NCBI GenBank assembly: GCA_934661715.1
Contig: CAKUJL010000028.1
Coordinates: 1-12,289 of the forward strand
Direction of reading: 5' to 3'
Source: an uncultured Oscillospiraceae bacterium
Lineage (GTDB): Bacteria; Bacillota; Clostridia; Oscillospirales; Oscillospiraceae
DNA length: 12,289 nucleotides
In this document: positions 1 to 6,933 of the stretch, piece by piece
Numbering within the stretch: the stretch's first letter is position 1
Layout of the letters: every line of letters begins with the position of its first letter
The notes under the pieces: model-generated
The model's database searches: none
Told to the model about the DNA's origin: nothing
The model's input: the letters and a program-made list of their open reading frames with translations, nothing else
Position numbers and translations under genes: made by a program

Positions 1-10
1 GGGCTTTTCT

Positions 11-39
11 GCACGCTTTTTGTCGCTTTGGCATAGAGT
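11..39 (+). promoter_or_regulatory. weak sigma-E-like promoter candidate for the cotJ operon
   Basis: CATAGAGT at 32-39 matches 6 of 8 positions of the sigma-E -10 consensus CATACAHT. The expected -35 position, 14 bases upstream (gcacgct, 11-17), matches only about 4 of 7. In Bacillus subtilis the cotJ operon is sigma-E dependent, so a mother-cell promoter is expected here, but this site is weak and the true promoter may lie before the window. Confidence 0.22.
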
Positions 40-66
40 GATGCAGGGCGAAACGCCCGAAGCGAA

Positions 67-71
67 AGGAG
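67..71 (+). promoter_or_regulatory. ribosome binding site fixing the TTG start of the CotJA-CotJB fusion
   Basis: AGGAG (within AAAGGAG, 65-71) lies 8 bases before the TTG at 80-82. The upstream in-frame TTG at 20 has no such site, and the residues it would add do not resemble CotJA. The start is therefore placed at 80. Confidence 0.75.
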
Positions 72-79
72 TGGAAACC

Positions 80-547
80 TTGAATCAGGAAAATCAAATG
101 GAAAACGGCGTGATGACGCTGCCGCAGTGTGCCGACGCCGACGGGAATCTTCCCTCGTGTGCGCCGCTGGCCAATCCCTATGTGCCGTTCCAGCAGACCG
201 GAGCCGAGCGCTACAAGGCCTCGTGCGCCCTCATCCGCGGAACGCTCTTTCCGGGGCTCGATCTTCCGTATGGCGGGCAGGAAAACACACAGGAGAAGCT
301 TCCCACGGCGTCTGTCGAGCTCCAGCAGCTCGGCTTTGCGATTCAGGAGCTGGCACTGTATCTTGACACGCACCAGTCGGACGACGAGGCCGCGCAGCTT
401 TTTAACCAGTATGTCGAAAGCTATCAGATGGCCATCGAGCAGTATCAGCAGGCAAGCGGCCCGCTGACGCTCATGGACGCGGCGTCCGGCGGCACGTATG
501 ACTGGCTGGCTGGCCCGTGGCCGTGGGAATACGGAAAGGAGCGGTAA
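80..547 (+). CDS. CotJA-CotJB fusion, inner spore coat protein
   Basis: A 155-residue protein from a TTG start. Residues about 28-66 are a CotJA domain, with the family signatures PLANPYVPFQ and the RGTLFPGLDLPY block. Residues about 77-151 are a CotJB domain, with ELALYLDTH, the acidic DDEAAQLFNQY helix, GPLT and the terminal GPWPWE. In Bacillus, CotJA and CotJB are separate proteins of roughly 80-90 residues from adjacent genes; here one uninterrupted frame carries both, joined by about ten linker residues. CotJ proteins are deposited in the spore coat by the mother cell together with CotJC. The stop codon lies 4 bases before the cotJC start and the cotJC ribosome binding site lies inside the end of this gene, so the two are translationally close. 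The family call is firm; the role of the fusion is inferred. Confidence 0.9.
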   Translation: MNQENQMENGVMTLPQCADADGNLPSCAPLANPYVPFQQTGAERYKASCALIRGTLFPGLDLPYGGQENTQEKLPTASVELQQLGFAIQELALYLDTHQSDDEAAQLFNQYVESYQMAIEQYQQASGPLTLMDAASGGTYDWLAGPWPWEYGKER

Positions 548-551
548 GACG

Positions 552-1148
552 ATGTTTGTGTATGAAAAGAAGCTTCAGTACCCGGTCAGGATCCAGAACG
601 TGAACCCGCAGCTGGCAGCAATTGTAATTTCACAATACGGTGGTCCCGATGGCGAGCTTGGCGCGTCGCTGCGCTACTTATCCCAGCGGTATTCGATGCC
701 CTATGACGAGCTCAAGGGACTTCTCACGGACATCGGCACCGAAGAGCTCGGCCACCTCGAGATGGTCGGCGCGATTGTCCACCAGCTCACGCGCACGCTC
801 ACCGAAGAGCAGATGAAAGAGCAGGGCTTCGCGCCGTATTTTGTCGACCACACCGCGGGCGTCTATCCGCAGGCCGCGTCCGGAACGCCGTGGTCCGCCG
901 CCACAATGGCCGTCACCGGCGACCCGATGGCAGATCTGGTCGAGGATATGGCCGCCGAGCAGAAGGCGCGTGTGACGTATGACAACATTCTGCGCTTGAG
1001 TGACGACCCGGATGTGAACGACGTTATCCGCTTCCTGCGCGAGCGCGAGATTGTGCATTTCCAGCGCTTCGGCGAGGCGGTGCAGCTGCTGCGCGAAAAG
1101 CTGGACGAAAAGAACGTCTACTACATGAACCCCGCGCTGATCTCGTAA
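552..1148 (+). CDS. cotJC: CotJC, manganese-catalase-like spore coat protein
   Basis: A 198-residue protein of the CotJC / non-heme manganese catalase family, near the usual CotJC length. Candidate dimanganese ligands occur in the expected order and spacing: Glu35 in GGPDGELGA, Glu65 and His68 in the TEELGHLE helix (ExxH), Glu136 in AAEQKAR and His169 in REREIVHF. This suggests that hydrogen-peroxide-disproportionating activity may be retained; the family is known for manganese catalase activity, but function here is inferred. The ATG at 552 is chosen because AAAGGAG (535-541) lies 10 bases upstream and the protein then begins MFVYEKKLQYP, typical of CotJC. It is the second gene of the cotJ operon and ends at a strong terminator. 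Confidence 0.95.
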   Translation: MFVYEKKLQYPVRIQNVNPQLAAIVISQYGGPDGELGASLRYLSQRYSMPYDELKGLLTDIGTEELGHLEMVGAIVHQLTRTLTEEQMKEQGFAPYFVDHTAGVYPQAASGTPWSAATMAVTGDPMADLVEDMAAEQKARVTYDNILRLSDDPDVNDVIRFLREREIVHFQRFGEAVQLLREKLDEKNVYYMNPALIS

Positions 1149-1150
1149 CG

Positions 1151-1188
1151 AAAAAGGGAGTCCGGTTTTCCGTACTCCCTGCTTTTTT
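1151..1188. terminator. bidirectional terminator between the cotJ operon and the lipoprotein gene
   Basis: Arms 1155-1165 and 1170-1180 (AGGGAGT...CGG / CCG...ACTCCCT) form a 10-bp stem with one internal C/T mismatch and a TTTT loop. TTTTTT follows at 1183-1188 for the plus strand. AAAAA at 1151-1155 gives a U-run for the minus strand. It sits between two convergent genes and can serve both. Confidence 0.88.
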
Positions 1189-3571
1189 ATTTCTGTTCGG
1201 CCATGTAAAGAGACACGCGGTTCTGGATGAGCGCGGCGGTCTCGTCGATGGTCTTCGCACCGGCAAAGAAGGCGGCGCTTTCCTCGGAGACGATGGACAG
1301 AATGTTGCTGTCAAACGCGTACACGCTGTGCGTCGAGTCGATGAGGTCCTTGACGATTTGGTACTGCTCGGGCGTGACGGCGTAGACGTCGACGGTCTCG
1401 TTAAAAAAGCCGATCGTGTACGAAATGACGCGGATGGGCTCGCCCTTTGCATCTAAAACCGGCTGGCCGTTTTCGTCCGTGACGTATTCCTGATGCATCG
1501 CCTCCTCTGCCTTCTTGTCAAAGGCGGCGTTCAGCATCGGAAACGCGCTTTGCTGCGCCTGCACGTCTTCTGACAGAAGCGAACGGATGAAGCCCCACGC
1601 GGCGTCCTTATCCTTGCAGCGGGTCGTCATCGCGATCGAGCCCAGCGGCAGAAAACCGCAGCCGAAGCCGCCGGTGTAGCCCGGATAGCCGACAAAATCG
1701 GCGTCGTTGCCCATCGCTTCTAACTGGTAGTAGATATCCTCGAAGCCGGAGAAGGCAATGTAGGCAAGCAGCTGCTGCCCCCGGCCGACGCGGTTATAGT
1801 CGCTGGTGTAGTCGTCGAAATCGAAATTCGTCGTGTCAAATTCCGCCGGGAACGAGTCCGCGAACTGGAGGAAGGATTGGAACGCGTCTGTTTCAAAGCT
1901 GCACGTGCCGGATTCCCAGTCGACGAACTGCGAAAGGGAGCTGGCAAGGCAGGCGAAGAGGACGCGGTCTTTTGTGTAGTCGACGTTGAAGACGGTCGCA
2001 CCGGCGGGAAGCTTTTTCATTGCGTCTTTCATCGCGTCGAGCGTCCACGCGTCGTACCCGCCGACAATGTCATGCTTGCCTGCCGCGCCGATGACGGAGA
2101 AGGCCGTGGGCATCTGGTAGAGCCTGCCGTCCGTCTTCACGGCGTCCAGCACGTTCCGGTTGAGCTTGTCTTCCGAGAGCACGCTGTCGGCCTGCAAGAA
2201 CGGCAGCAGATCCTCCAGAAAGCCCTTCGCGGCGTACTGCGCGACGGGAAGCTCGGTGGCGGTGAAATCAATCAGGTCAGGAAGATTGCCGGACAGAAGC
2301 TCTGTATTGAGCTTTGTGATGGCGCTCGACGAGTCCTCGGTGTAAGAGCCGGGGCTTGCGATGACCTCGCTGTACTGCGAGTAGTCCAGAACCTCAATGC
2401 GGTAGGTGTCGTTTTCGCGGTTGAATTTCGCGATCTGCTGGCGAAGAGACTGACTGAGCCCCAGCGTCGCGAGCGTCAGCACGGCTTTCTCCGGAAGCGT
2501 CGACGCGTCCACAGCGTGGAGTGTGTAAAGACCGTAGTGTCTGTCGACGCCCTCGTTCTGCGTGCAAAGAAGCACCTGCAGATCGCCGTTTTCGCTCGAG
2601 GAAATGTTTTCAAGATCGGACGCATCGAGGTCGCAGTCAAGAAGCGTAACGATTTTTGTTTTCTCCTGCGTTTCCAGATCATAACGGAAAATCGTGCCGC
2701 TGCCGCCGAAGAGATAAAAACCGCCGCCATTGGGGTCTGCGAACACGTTCCATGCGTCGACGCCAAGCGGGAGCGTCTCGCCCCAGTCAAGCTTTTCAGG
2801 GTCAATTTCGGTAAAAACCTGCTCACCGGAATCGTCATAGTACAAAATGCCGGTTAAGCCCCTATCCAGCGTGGCGAGATTGCCGTATTTGCCGTCCTGC
2901 GAGAGCGTTTTGAGAAGCTTGCCGGTCTCATCAAAAATGTAGATCATATCGGAATAGTCCGTGCAGATCAGATGCCCTGCGTTATCCGCTGCGAGGGATT
3001 GAAGAAAGACGTCCGAGGCGTTCAGACCGCTGCCGGAAAAGTCCGCGCGGGCGGTTTCAAGAAACGCTCCATCGGGGGAGAGGTGCGCGAACGACCAGAT
3101 ATAATCGCCGTCCTGCGGCGCCTGCTCAAACGTCTGGCAGACCGCCCAGACAGAACCGTCGACCGCCTTTGCCAGCGCGTTTACCTGCGGCTGGCCGAAG
3201 CCCTCGACCGGAAGGGAAAGCGTTTCGATCTGCCCGGTCGCGAGGTCTTCGCGGTAGATGGTGCTGACATAGCTGCGGTAGCCGTAGACTGCGCCGGTCG
3301 CCTCGTCGACCTCCTGCGTGGTCTCAGCACCCGGATTCATCGCCGCGAGGAAGAGCGCACCGTCTGTGAAGACGGACGACTGCACGGTGTCCAGACCGTC
3401 GGGAAGCTTCAAAGACGCCGCCTGATAGGCGGTTTTCGGGGCCTCTTCCGATGTGCCGGATGTGCCGCCGGACTGCTTGTCTTCGTTCGATGCCGGTTTT
3501 TCCTTCGCGCAGCCGGTCAACAGCGCGGCCAGAAGCGCGAGTGCAAGTGTCAAAGCGAAAATTCTTTTCAT
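1187..3571 (-). CDS. Lipoprotein with propeller-like N-terminus and extracellular solute-binding domain
   Basis: A 794-residue secreted lipoprotein. Residues 1-20 are a signal peptide ending in the lipobox LLTG before Cys21, followed by a Gly/Ser/Glu-rich linker. Residues about 50-360 show repeated strand patterns such as DGSVWAV, DNAGHLICTD, DETGKLLKTL and NGGGFYLFGG, as in beta-propeller sensors. Residues about 364-780 resemble a family-1 ABC solute-binding protein: LTLATLG opening, FNRENDTYRIEV, LLSGNLPDLIDF, GRLYQMPTAFSV, and a hinge/closing region with DKDAAWGFIRSLLS. Such proteins normally capture sugars or oligosaccharides for an ABC importer, but no permease or ATPase gene lies beside it, so ligand and partner are unknown. 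The ATG start is supported by AAAGGAGT at 3579-3586, 7 bases upstream. Its terminator is shared with the convergent cotJ operon. Confidence 0.88.
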   Translation of the reverse strand: MKRIFALTLALALLAALLTGCAKEKPASNEDKQSGGTSGTSEEAPKTAYQAASLKLPDGLDTVQSSVFTDGALFLAAMNPGAETTQEVDEATGAVYGYRSYVSTIYREDLATGQIETLSLPVEGFGQPQVNALAKAVDGSVWAVCQTFEQAPQDGDYIWSFAHLSPDGAFLETARADFSGSGLNASDVFLQSLAADNAGHLICTDYSDMIYIFDETGKLLKTLSQDGKYGNLATLDRGLTGILYYDDSGEQVFTEIDPEKLDWGETLPLGVDAWNVFADPNGGGFYLFGGSGTIFRYDLETQEKTKIVTLLDCDLDASDLENISSSENGDLQVLLCTQNEGVDRHYGLYTLHAVDASTLPEKAVLTLATLGLSQSLRQQIAKFNRENDTYRIEVLDYSQYSEVIASPGSYTEDSSSAITKLNTELLSGNLPDLIDFTATELPVAQYAAKGFLEDLLPFLQADSVLSEDKLNRNVLDAVKTDGRLYQMPTAFSVIGAAGKHDIVGGYDAWTLDAMKDAMKKLPAGATVFNVDYTKDRVLFACLASSLSQFVDWESGTCSFETDAFQSFLQFADSFPAEFDTTNFDFDDYTSDYNRVGRGQQLLAYIAFSGFEDIYYQLEAMGNDADFVGYPGYTGGFGCGFLPLGSIAMTTRCKDKDAAWGFIRSLLSEDVQAQQSAFPMLNAAFDKKAEEAMHQEYVTDENGQPVLDAKGEPIRVISYTIGFFNETVDVYAVTPEQYQIVKDLIDSTHSVYAFDSNILSIVSEESAAFFAGAKTIDETAALIQNRVSLYMAEQK

Positions 3572-3597
3572 GTGTGATACTCCTTTCTTGTGGGAGC

Positions 3598-3606
3598 ATC
3601 ATAGCA
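3598..3606 (-). promoter_or_regulatory. extended -10 promoter candidate of the lipoprotein gene
   Basis: On the minus strand the sequence reads TGC TATGAT, an extended -10 element, about 27 bases before the start codon. No good -35 hexamer lies 16-18 bases upstream. That is typical of an activator-assisted or extended -10 promoter, and repeats lie just upstream (3633-3654). Confidence 0.5.
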
Positions 3607-3632
3607 GATTTTTCCGCCGGCATCGCGTTTTT

Positions 3633-3654
3633 AAGCAAAGCTTAAGAAAAGCTT
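3633..3654 (-). promoter_or_regulatory. tandem 11-base repeats upstream of the lipoprotein promoter, possible activator site
   Basis: On the minus strand AAGCTTTTCTT is followed directly by AAGCTTTGCTT (10 of 11 identical). The period is one helical turn. The same stretch holds the inverted repeat TTAAGC AAA GCTTAA (3631-3645). It lies about 27-55 bases upstream of the -10 element, where an activator such as an OmpR-family response regulator would bind. The binding protein is not identifiable from sequence. Confidence 0.4.
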
Positions 3655-3658
3655 CAGC

Positions 3659-3694
3659 AAAGAGAAAGCTCCCACCCGAAACCGGGCGGGAGCT
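3659..3694 (-). terminator. terminator of the TPR/LRR protein gene
   Basis: Arms 3667-3678 and 3683-3694 make a 12-bp stem. The single non-Watson-Crick position (3674/3687) is G.U in minus-strand RNA but A.C in plus-strand RNA, so the hairpin is built for the minus strand. TTTCTCTTT follows on that strand. It lies 25 bases after the TPR/LRR stop codon. Confidence 0.8.
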
Positions 3695-3719
3695 GCGGTG
3701 AATCAAAAGGGAAAACCTC

Positions 3720-5402
3720 TTACGAAGCGGCCTGCGCCGCGTACTGCGGGGTGTAGTTGACGATGCGGCCGATCTCCTGCAAGTGCTTGACCTGCTCTTC
3801 GTTCACAGGGTTATCAAAGAGGTTCAGCTGCGTGAGAAGCGGGCAGTCTTCTAACCCCGAAATGTCCGAGATCTGGTTATAGTCTGCGAAGATGTAGTTG
3901 AGGCTGGGTAAACCCTTGAGAGGCGAGAGATCCTTGAGCTGGTTGTTGTTGACGTTGATGCGCACCAGCTTGCAGTTTTCCGTGTCGAACGCGGGAAGGC
4001 TTTCGATCTGGTTGTAGCTGGCGAGGAAATAGGTCAGCTCCGGAAGGCTTGCGATGACGGACACGTCCTTGACCTGATTGTTCGAAATGTCGATCACGGA
4101 CAGGCTCACACAGTCAGAGAGCACCGAAATGTCGGAAATTTCGTTGTTGGACGCGTAGAGCTCCTGAATGGACGTGTTTCCGGCGATGCTGGAAAGGCGC
4201 GAGACGCCGCAGTTTTCGATGTGCAGCCGCTCGAGAGAAAGCAGGCTGTTGAGATACGTGATCGACTTCACGGGGTTATTCGTGAGGTACAGATCCTTGA
4301 GCCCCGTCAGGGCCGTGATGGCCGTGAGATCGGAGACGGAGTTGTTCGTCAGGTCCAGATACGTGAGGTTCGAAAGGCCGACGAGGGGATTGATGGACGT
4401 GACCGCGCAGCTCTCCAGAACGAGCTTCTGAAGCTCGGGAAGCGTCCCGATGCCCTCAAGCGCGGACGTTGGAAGCGTCGAGCCGGAAAGATCGAGCTCC
4501 CAGAGGGAGGTCAGCTGCGGAAGCACGGAGAAATCAAGCCCCGTCGCGTTCTGGATGGTAAGACGGCGAAGACCCGCAAACCGCGTCAGATCGGAAAGGT
4601 CCTCCACGTCTTCGGGGAGCACCAGCTCTTCGATGTCCCACAGCTCGTCCGACATGAGCGTGTCCGACGAGGTTTTGCCGAGAAGCTCGCGCACATAGCC
4701 GTCAAGGGCTTTATCAGAAAGCGTCACTTCCTCCACGACGCTTCCGATCGTGTAGCCCATGTAGACCGCGTCACTCACAAGGCCGTTTTCCGCCACCGTC
4801 ACGACGACGACCTTGCTTTCTCCTGCCGAGAGCGTCACGGGCGCTTCGTAGGCGTCGGTCTGCGTGGAGGGGAAGTCCGTGTTGATGGCGAGGTAAGCCG
4901 TGCCGCCGCTTGCCTCCACGGAGACGTCAATATATTCGCTGTAGTACCCGCTTTCGGGCGAAACCACGGGGGCCCGCGGCCGCAGCGCGTCGATCTGCGC
5001 CTTCACATCGGCGCTCGTGATGCGGTCCAACATCTGCTCGGCGTCCAGAATCTTGTCCTGCGCGATGTACGCTTTGGAGAGCGCAACGTAGAGCTGCACC
5101 GACTCGGGGTTATTCGTGATGGCGCTGACGAGCGTGTATTCGGCCTTCGTGTAGTTGCCGGTTTTGATGTACGCGTCAGCCAGACGCACCGGGAGATTGG
5201 CGTTTTCGGGGTCGAGCTTGCACGCCGTCTCGTAGAGCGACACCGCGCGGTTATACCGGCCCCGGTCGTAAAAATGATCGCCCCAGTGGGCAAAGACGCT
5301 CATCGTGAGCTCTGGCCTCTGCACCAGCAAGAACCAGCACGCGCCGCCGATGATCGCCACAACAAGCAGCACGATCAGAAAAATCTTCAGAAAATATTTC
5401 AT
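3720..5402 (-). CDS. Membrane-anchored TPR, chitobiase-C-like and leucine-rich-repeat protein
   Basis: A 560-residue protein. Residues about 6-27 are one hydrophobic segment (signal anchor or uncleaved signal; no lipobox), which would place the rest outside the cytoplasm. Residues about 34-128 are tetratricopeptide repeats (HFYDRGRYNRAVSLYE, YIKTGNYTKAEYTL). Residues about 143-219 resemble the chitobiase/hexosaminidase C-terminal-like domain, with SPESGYYSEYIDVSV, a degenerate INTDFPSTQTDAYEAPVTLS and a closing GLVSDAVY. Residues about 257-545 carry about ten internalin-like leucine-rich repeats of roughly 22 residues (for example LTYLDLTNNSVSDLTAITAL). These are protein-binding modules with no catalytic domain. 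The ATG at 5402 is preferred over the one at 5432 because AGGAGC lies 8 bases upstream and the anchor starts there. It is monocistronic and divergent from spoIID. Function is unknown; an envelope scaffold is likely. Confidence 0.85.
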   Translation of the reverse strand: MKYFLKIFLIVLLVVAIIGGACWFLLVQRPELTMSVFAHWGDHFYDRGRYNRAVSLYETACKLDPENANLPVRLADAYIKTGNYTKAEYTLVSAITNNPESVQLYVALSKAYIAQDKILDAEQMLDRITSADVKAQIDALRPRAPVVSPESGYYSEYIDVSVEASGGTAYLAINTDFPSTQTDAYEAPVTLSAGESKVVVVTVAENGLVSDAVYMGYTIGSVVEEVTLSDKALDGYVRELLGKTSSDTLMSDELWDIEELVLPEDVEDLSDLTRFAGLRRLTIQNATGLDFSVLPQLTSLWELDLSGSTLPTSALEGIGTLPELQKLVLESCAVTSINPLVGLSNLTYLDLTNNSVSDLTAITALTGLKDLYLTNNPVKSITYLNSLLSLERLHIENCGVSRLSSIAGNTSIQELYASNNEISDISVLSDCVSLSVIDISNNQVKDVSVIASLPELTYFLASYNQIESLPAFDTENCKLVRINVNNNQLKDLSPLKGLPSLNYIFADYNQISDISGLEDCPLLTQLNLFDNPVNEEQVKHLQEIGRIVNYTPQYAAQAAS

Positions 5403-5410
5403 AGCAGTAT

Positions 5411-5416
5411 GCTCCT
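5411..5416 (-). promoter_or_regulatory. ribosome binding site fixing the start of the TPR/LRR protein
   Basis: AGGAGC on the minus strand lies 8 bases before the ATG at 5402. This makes the internal ATG, not the one 30 bases upstream at 5432, the likely start. Confidence 0.7.
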
Positions 5417-5450
5417 GACAGACAATAGACAAGGTGTTACAGTTTGTTAT

Positions 5451-5479
5451 ATTATACGGTTTCCGCGTTTATGTGTCAA
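5451..5479 (-). promoter_or_regulatory. consensus sigma-A promoter of the TPR/LRR gene
   Basis: On the minus strand TTGACA (5474-5479), a 17-base spacer and TATAAT (5451-5456) match the vegetative consensus at all 12 positions. A second TTGACA lies 17 bases further upstream (5491-5496) and pairs only with a poor CATAAA. Strong vegetative transcription is implied unless it is repressed. Confidence 0.85.
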
Positions 5480-5499
5480 GAAGGACATTATGTCAAGCG

Positions 5500-5528
5500 G
5501 TATAATCGCCGCCCGCCGGTCATACGAT
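5500..5528 (+). promoter_or_regulatory. sigma-E-like promoter candidate of spoIID
   Basis: GTATAAT (5500-5506; 5 of 7 to KMATATT), 14 bases, then CATACGAT (5521-5528; 7 of 8 to CATACAHT). spoIID is a known sigma-E target in Bacillus subtilis, which supports the reading. The predicted start of transcription, near 5535, would leave a leader of only about 14 bases beginning at the ribosome binding site. Confidence 0.45.
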
Positions 5529-5548
5529 GGAGCAAAAGGAGGGGCGAT

Positions 5549-6556
5549 ATGAAGACGATTGCGATGTGCGCGGCGCTGACGGCGCTGGCCTTCTGGCTTT
5601 TGCCGGGCTCGAACGTGAAAATAGCGGCGGAAAAGCCGGAGGCGATGGTGCTTCTCGTCGAAACGGCGGCGGAGGCTGCGCCCGCGGAGGAGCCTTTGCC
5701 GCAAGCGGTGGAAGCGCTGGACGAGGACGAAGAGACGCTCCGGCTTCTGACCGATAACGGGGTTCTGGAGCTTTCGATGCAGGATTACCTGACGCAGGTC
5801 CTGCTCAGCGAAATGCCGCCGGATTTTTCGTTCGAGGCAAGAAAAGCGCAGGCTGTGGCGGCTCGGACGTTTACGCGCAAGAAAATGCTTCATCCCAAGC
5901 ACGAAGAGGCCGATGTGTGCGCCGATTCTTCCTGTTGTCAGGCGTGGACAAGCCGAAAGGCGCTGGAGGCAAAATACGGCGCGGCTTTTGAAACCGTCTG
6001 GGATGGTGCGCGGCAAGCCGTTTTAGACACGGCAGGGGAGGTCTTGACGTTTGATGGCCAGCTCATCGACGCGGTCTATTTTTCCTGCTCGGGAGGAAGC
6101 ACGGAGGCGGCGGTCAGCGTCTGGGGAAGCGACGTTCCGTATCTGCAATCGGTCAAAAGCCCCGGCGAGGAGGCCGCGCCGCGGTTTTTCTCCACCGTAA
6201 GCGTTTCGCCGGAGGAATTTTCCCGCGTCCTGCGGGAAAAAGCGCCCCAGATCGACCTCTCGGGCAAGCCGGACACGTGGCTCGGAGAGGAGACGAGAAG
6301 CGAAGGCGGCGGGGTGGCGTCGCGTTATATTGGCGGCGTTCCATTTTCCGGCGTGACGCTGAGAAGTCTTTTCGGGCTGAACTCGGCGAATTTTGACCTG
6401 TCGTTTACGGGAAGCGATTTCCGCTTTGACGTGCGCGGCTTCGGCCACCGCGTGGGCTTCAGCCAGTATGGCGCGGAGAATATGGCGCGGCTCGGCTTTT
6501 CCTACCGGACGATTCTGGAATACTACTATCAGGGCGCAAAGCTTGAAACAGAATAA
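5549..6556 (+). CDS. spoIID: SpoIID, stage II sporulation lytic transglycosylase
   Basis: A 335-residue protein with an N-terminal membrane segment (about 4-19), a Glu/Ala-rich spacer and the SpoIID domain. It carries the block LLSEMPPDFSFEARKAQAVA; its Glu88 aligns with the catalytic Glu88 of Bacillus SpoIID. A His/Cys cluster follows (His115, His118, Cys124, Cys129, Cys130), resembling the zinc-binding region reported for clostridial SpoIID. SCSGGSTE and the C-terminal GFGHRVGFSQYGAENMARLG (297-316) are family hallmarks. With SpoIIP and SpoIIM it remodels peptidoglycan during engulfment, acting from the mother-cell membrane. AAAAGGAGG (5534-5542) precedes the ATG at 5549, which rules out the earlier in-frame start at 5444. 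The gene stands alone and is convergent with secG. Related SpoIID-domain paralogues exist, so SpoIID itself is likely but not certain. Confidence 0.88.
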   Translation: MKTIAMCAALTALAFWLLPGSNVKIAAEKPEAMVLLVETAAEAAPAEEPLPQAVEALDEDEETLRLLTDNGVLELSMQDYLTQVLLSEMPPDFSFEARKAQAVAARTFTRKKMLHPKHEEADVCADSSCCQAWTSRKALEAKYGAAFETVWDGARQAVLDTAGEVLTFDGQLIDAVYFSCSGGSTEAAVSVWGSDVPYLQSVKSPGEEAAPRFFSTVSVSPEEFSRVLREKAPQIDLSGKPDTWLGEETRSEGGGVASRYIGGVPFSGVTLRSLFGLNSANFDLSFTGSDFRFDVRGFGHRVGFSQYGAENMARLGFSYRTILEYYYQGAKLETE

Positions 6557-6584
6557 AAAAACTGCCCCGGCGAACCGAGGCAGT
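6555..6584 (-). terminator. secG terminator
   Basis: Arms 6561-6570 and 6575-6584 (ACTGCC...CGG / CCG...GGCAGT) form a 10-bp stem closed by a TTCG loop on the minus strand. Position 6567/6578 is G.U in minus RNA but C.A in plus RNA. A run of seven T follows on the minus strand (6555-6561). It may weakly serve spoIID as well. Confidence 0.85.
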
Positions 6585-6596
6585 CAGGTTTATAAC

Positions 6597-6833
6597 TTAG
6601 AACAGGTTCAGAACGAAGGTGAGAACCAGGAACGCAGCACCGATCCACTTGGTTGCACCGGCGAGCTTGGCGTCGAGCGCCTTTGCCTTATTCTTGCCCA
6701 TGAAGCTGTTGTCGCCGCCAGCGATAGCGGAAGACAGACCCGCGCTTTTGCCGGACTGAAGCGTCACGATGGCAACCAGAGCGACGGCGAGAAGAACCTG
6801 AACAATCGTTAAAACAGTGTGAAGAGCAGTCAT
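6597..6833 (-). CDS. secG: SecG, protein translocase subunit
   Basis: A 78-residue membrane protein with two predicted transmembrane helices (about 4-24 and 58-77) and the SecG-specific loop LQSGKSAGLSSAIAGG between them. SecG joins SecY and SecE in the plasma-membrane channel and stimulates SecA-driven export. The length is normal for Gram-positive SecG. The ATG at 6833 is chosen because GGAGG (6839-6843) lies 5 bases upstream; a longer reading to 6896 adds non-family residues. The gene follows prfB on the same strand by 167 bases but has its own promoter and terminator, so it can be transcribed alone or with read-through from prfB, for which no terminator was seen. Confidence 0.93.
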   Translation of the reverse strand: MTALHTVLTIVQVLLAVALVAIVTLQSGKSAGLSSAIAGGDNSFMGKNKAKALDAKLAGATKWIGAAFLVLTFVLNLF

Positions 6834-6933
6834 AATTTCCTCCAAACGTAATTGCCGTCCTTCACCGGCAGGCGGCTCGCCGAAATGCTTTTTCACGCAG
6901 CGGGCGCAAAAGCACCTTTACATAGCAAAAGAA

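Noticed and set aside
46..58. Small GGGCG-AAA-CGCCC hairpin before the cotJ fusion gene
   Set aside because: Only a 5-bp stem with no U-run; not enough for a terminator or riboswitch.
1877..2857. Plus-strand 326-codon ORF opposite the lipoprotein gene
   Set aside because: It is the antisense shadow of a well-supported gene. The translation is Arg/Val/Ala-rich and resembles no family, with no ribosome binding site.
4221..5552. Plus-strand 443-codon ORF opposite the TPR/LRR gene
   Set aside because: Antisense shadow of a repeat-rich gene; His/Arg/Val-rich translation. It also runs across the promoter region into the spoIID start.
6834..6930. Riboswitch or regulatory RNA in the secG leader
   Set aside because: The leader of about 94 bases has only short GC-rich stems (for example GGCG/CGCC) and no recognisable aptamer or attenuator.
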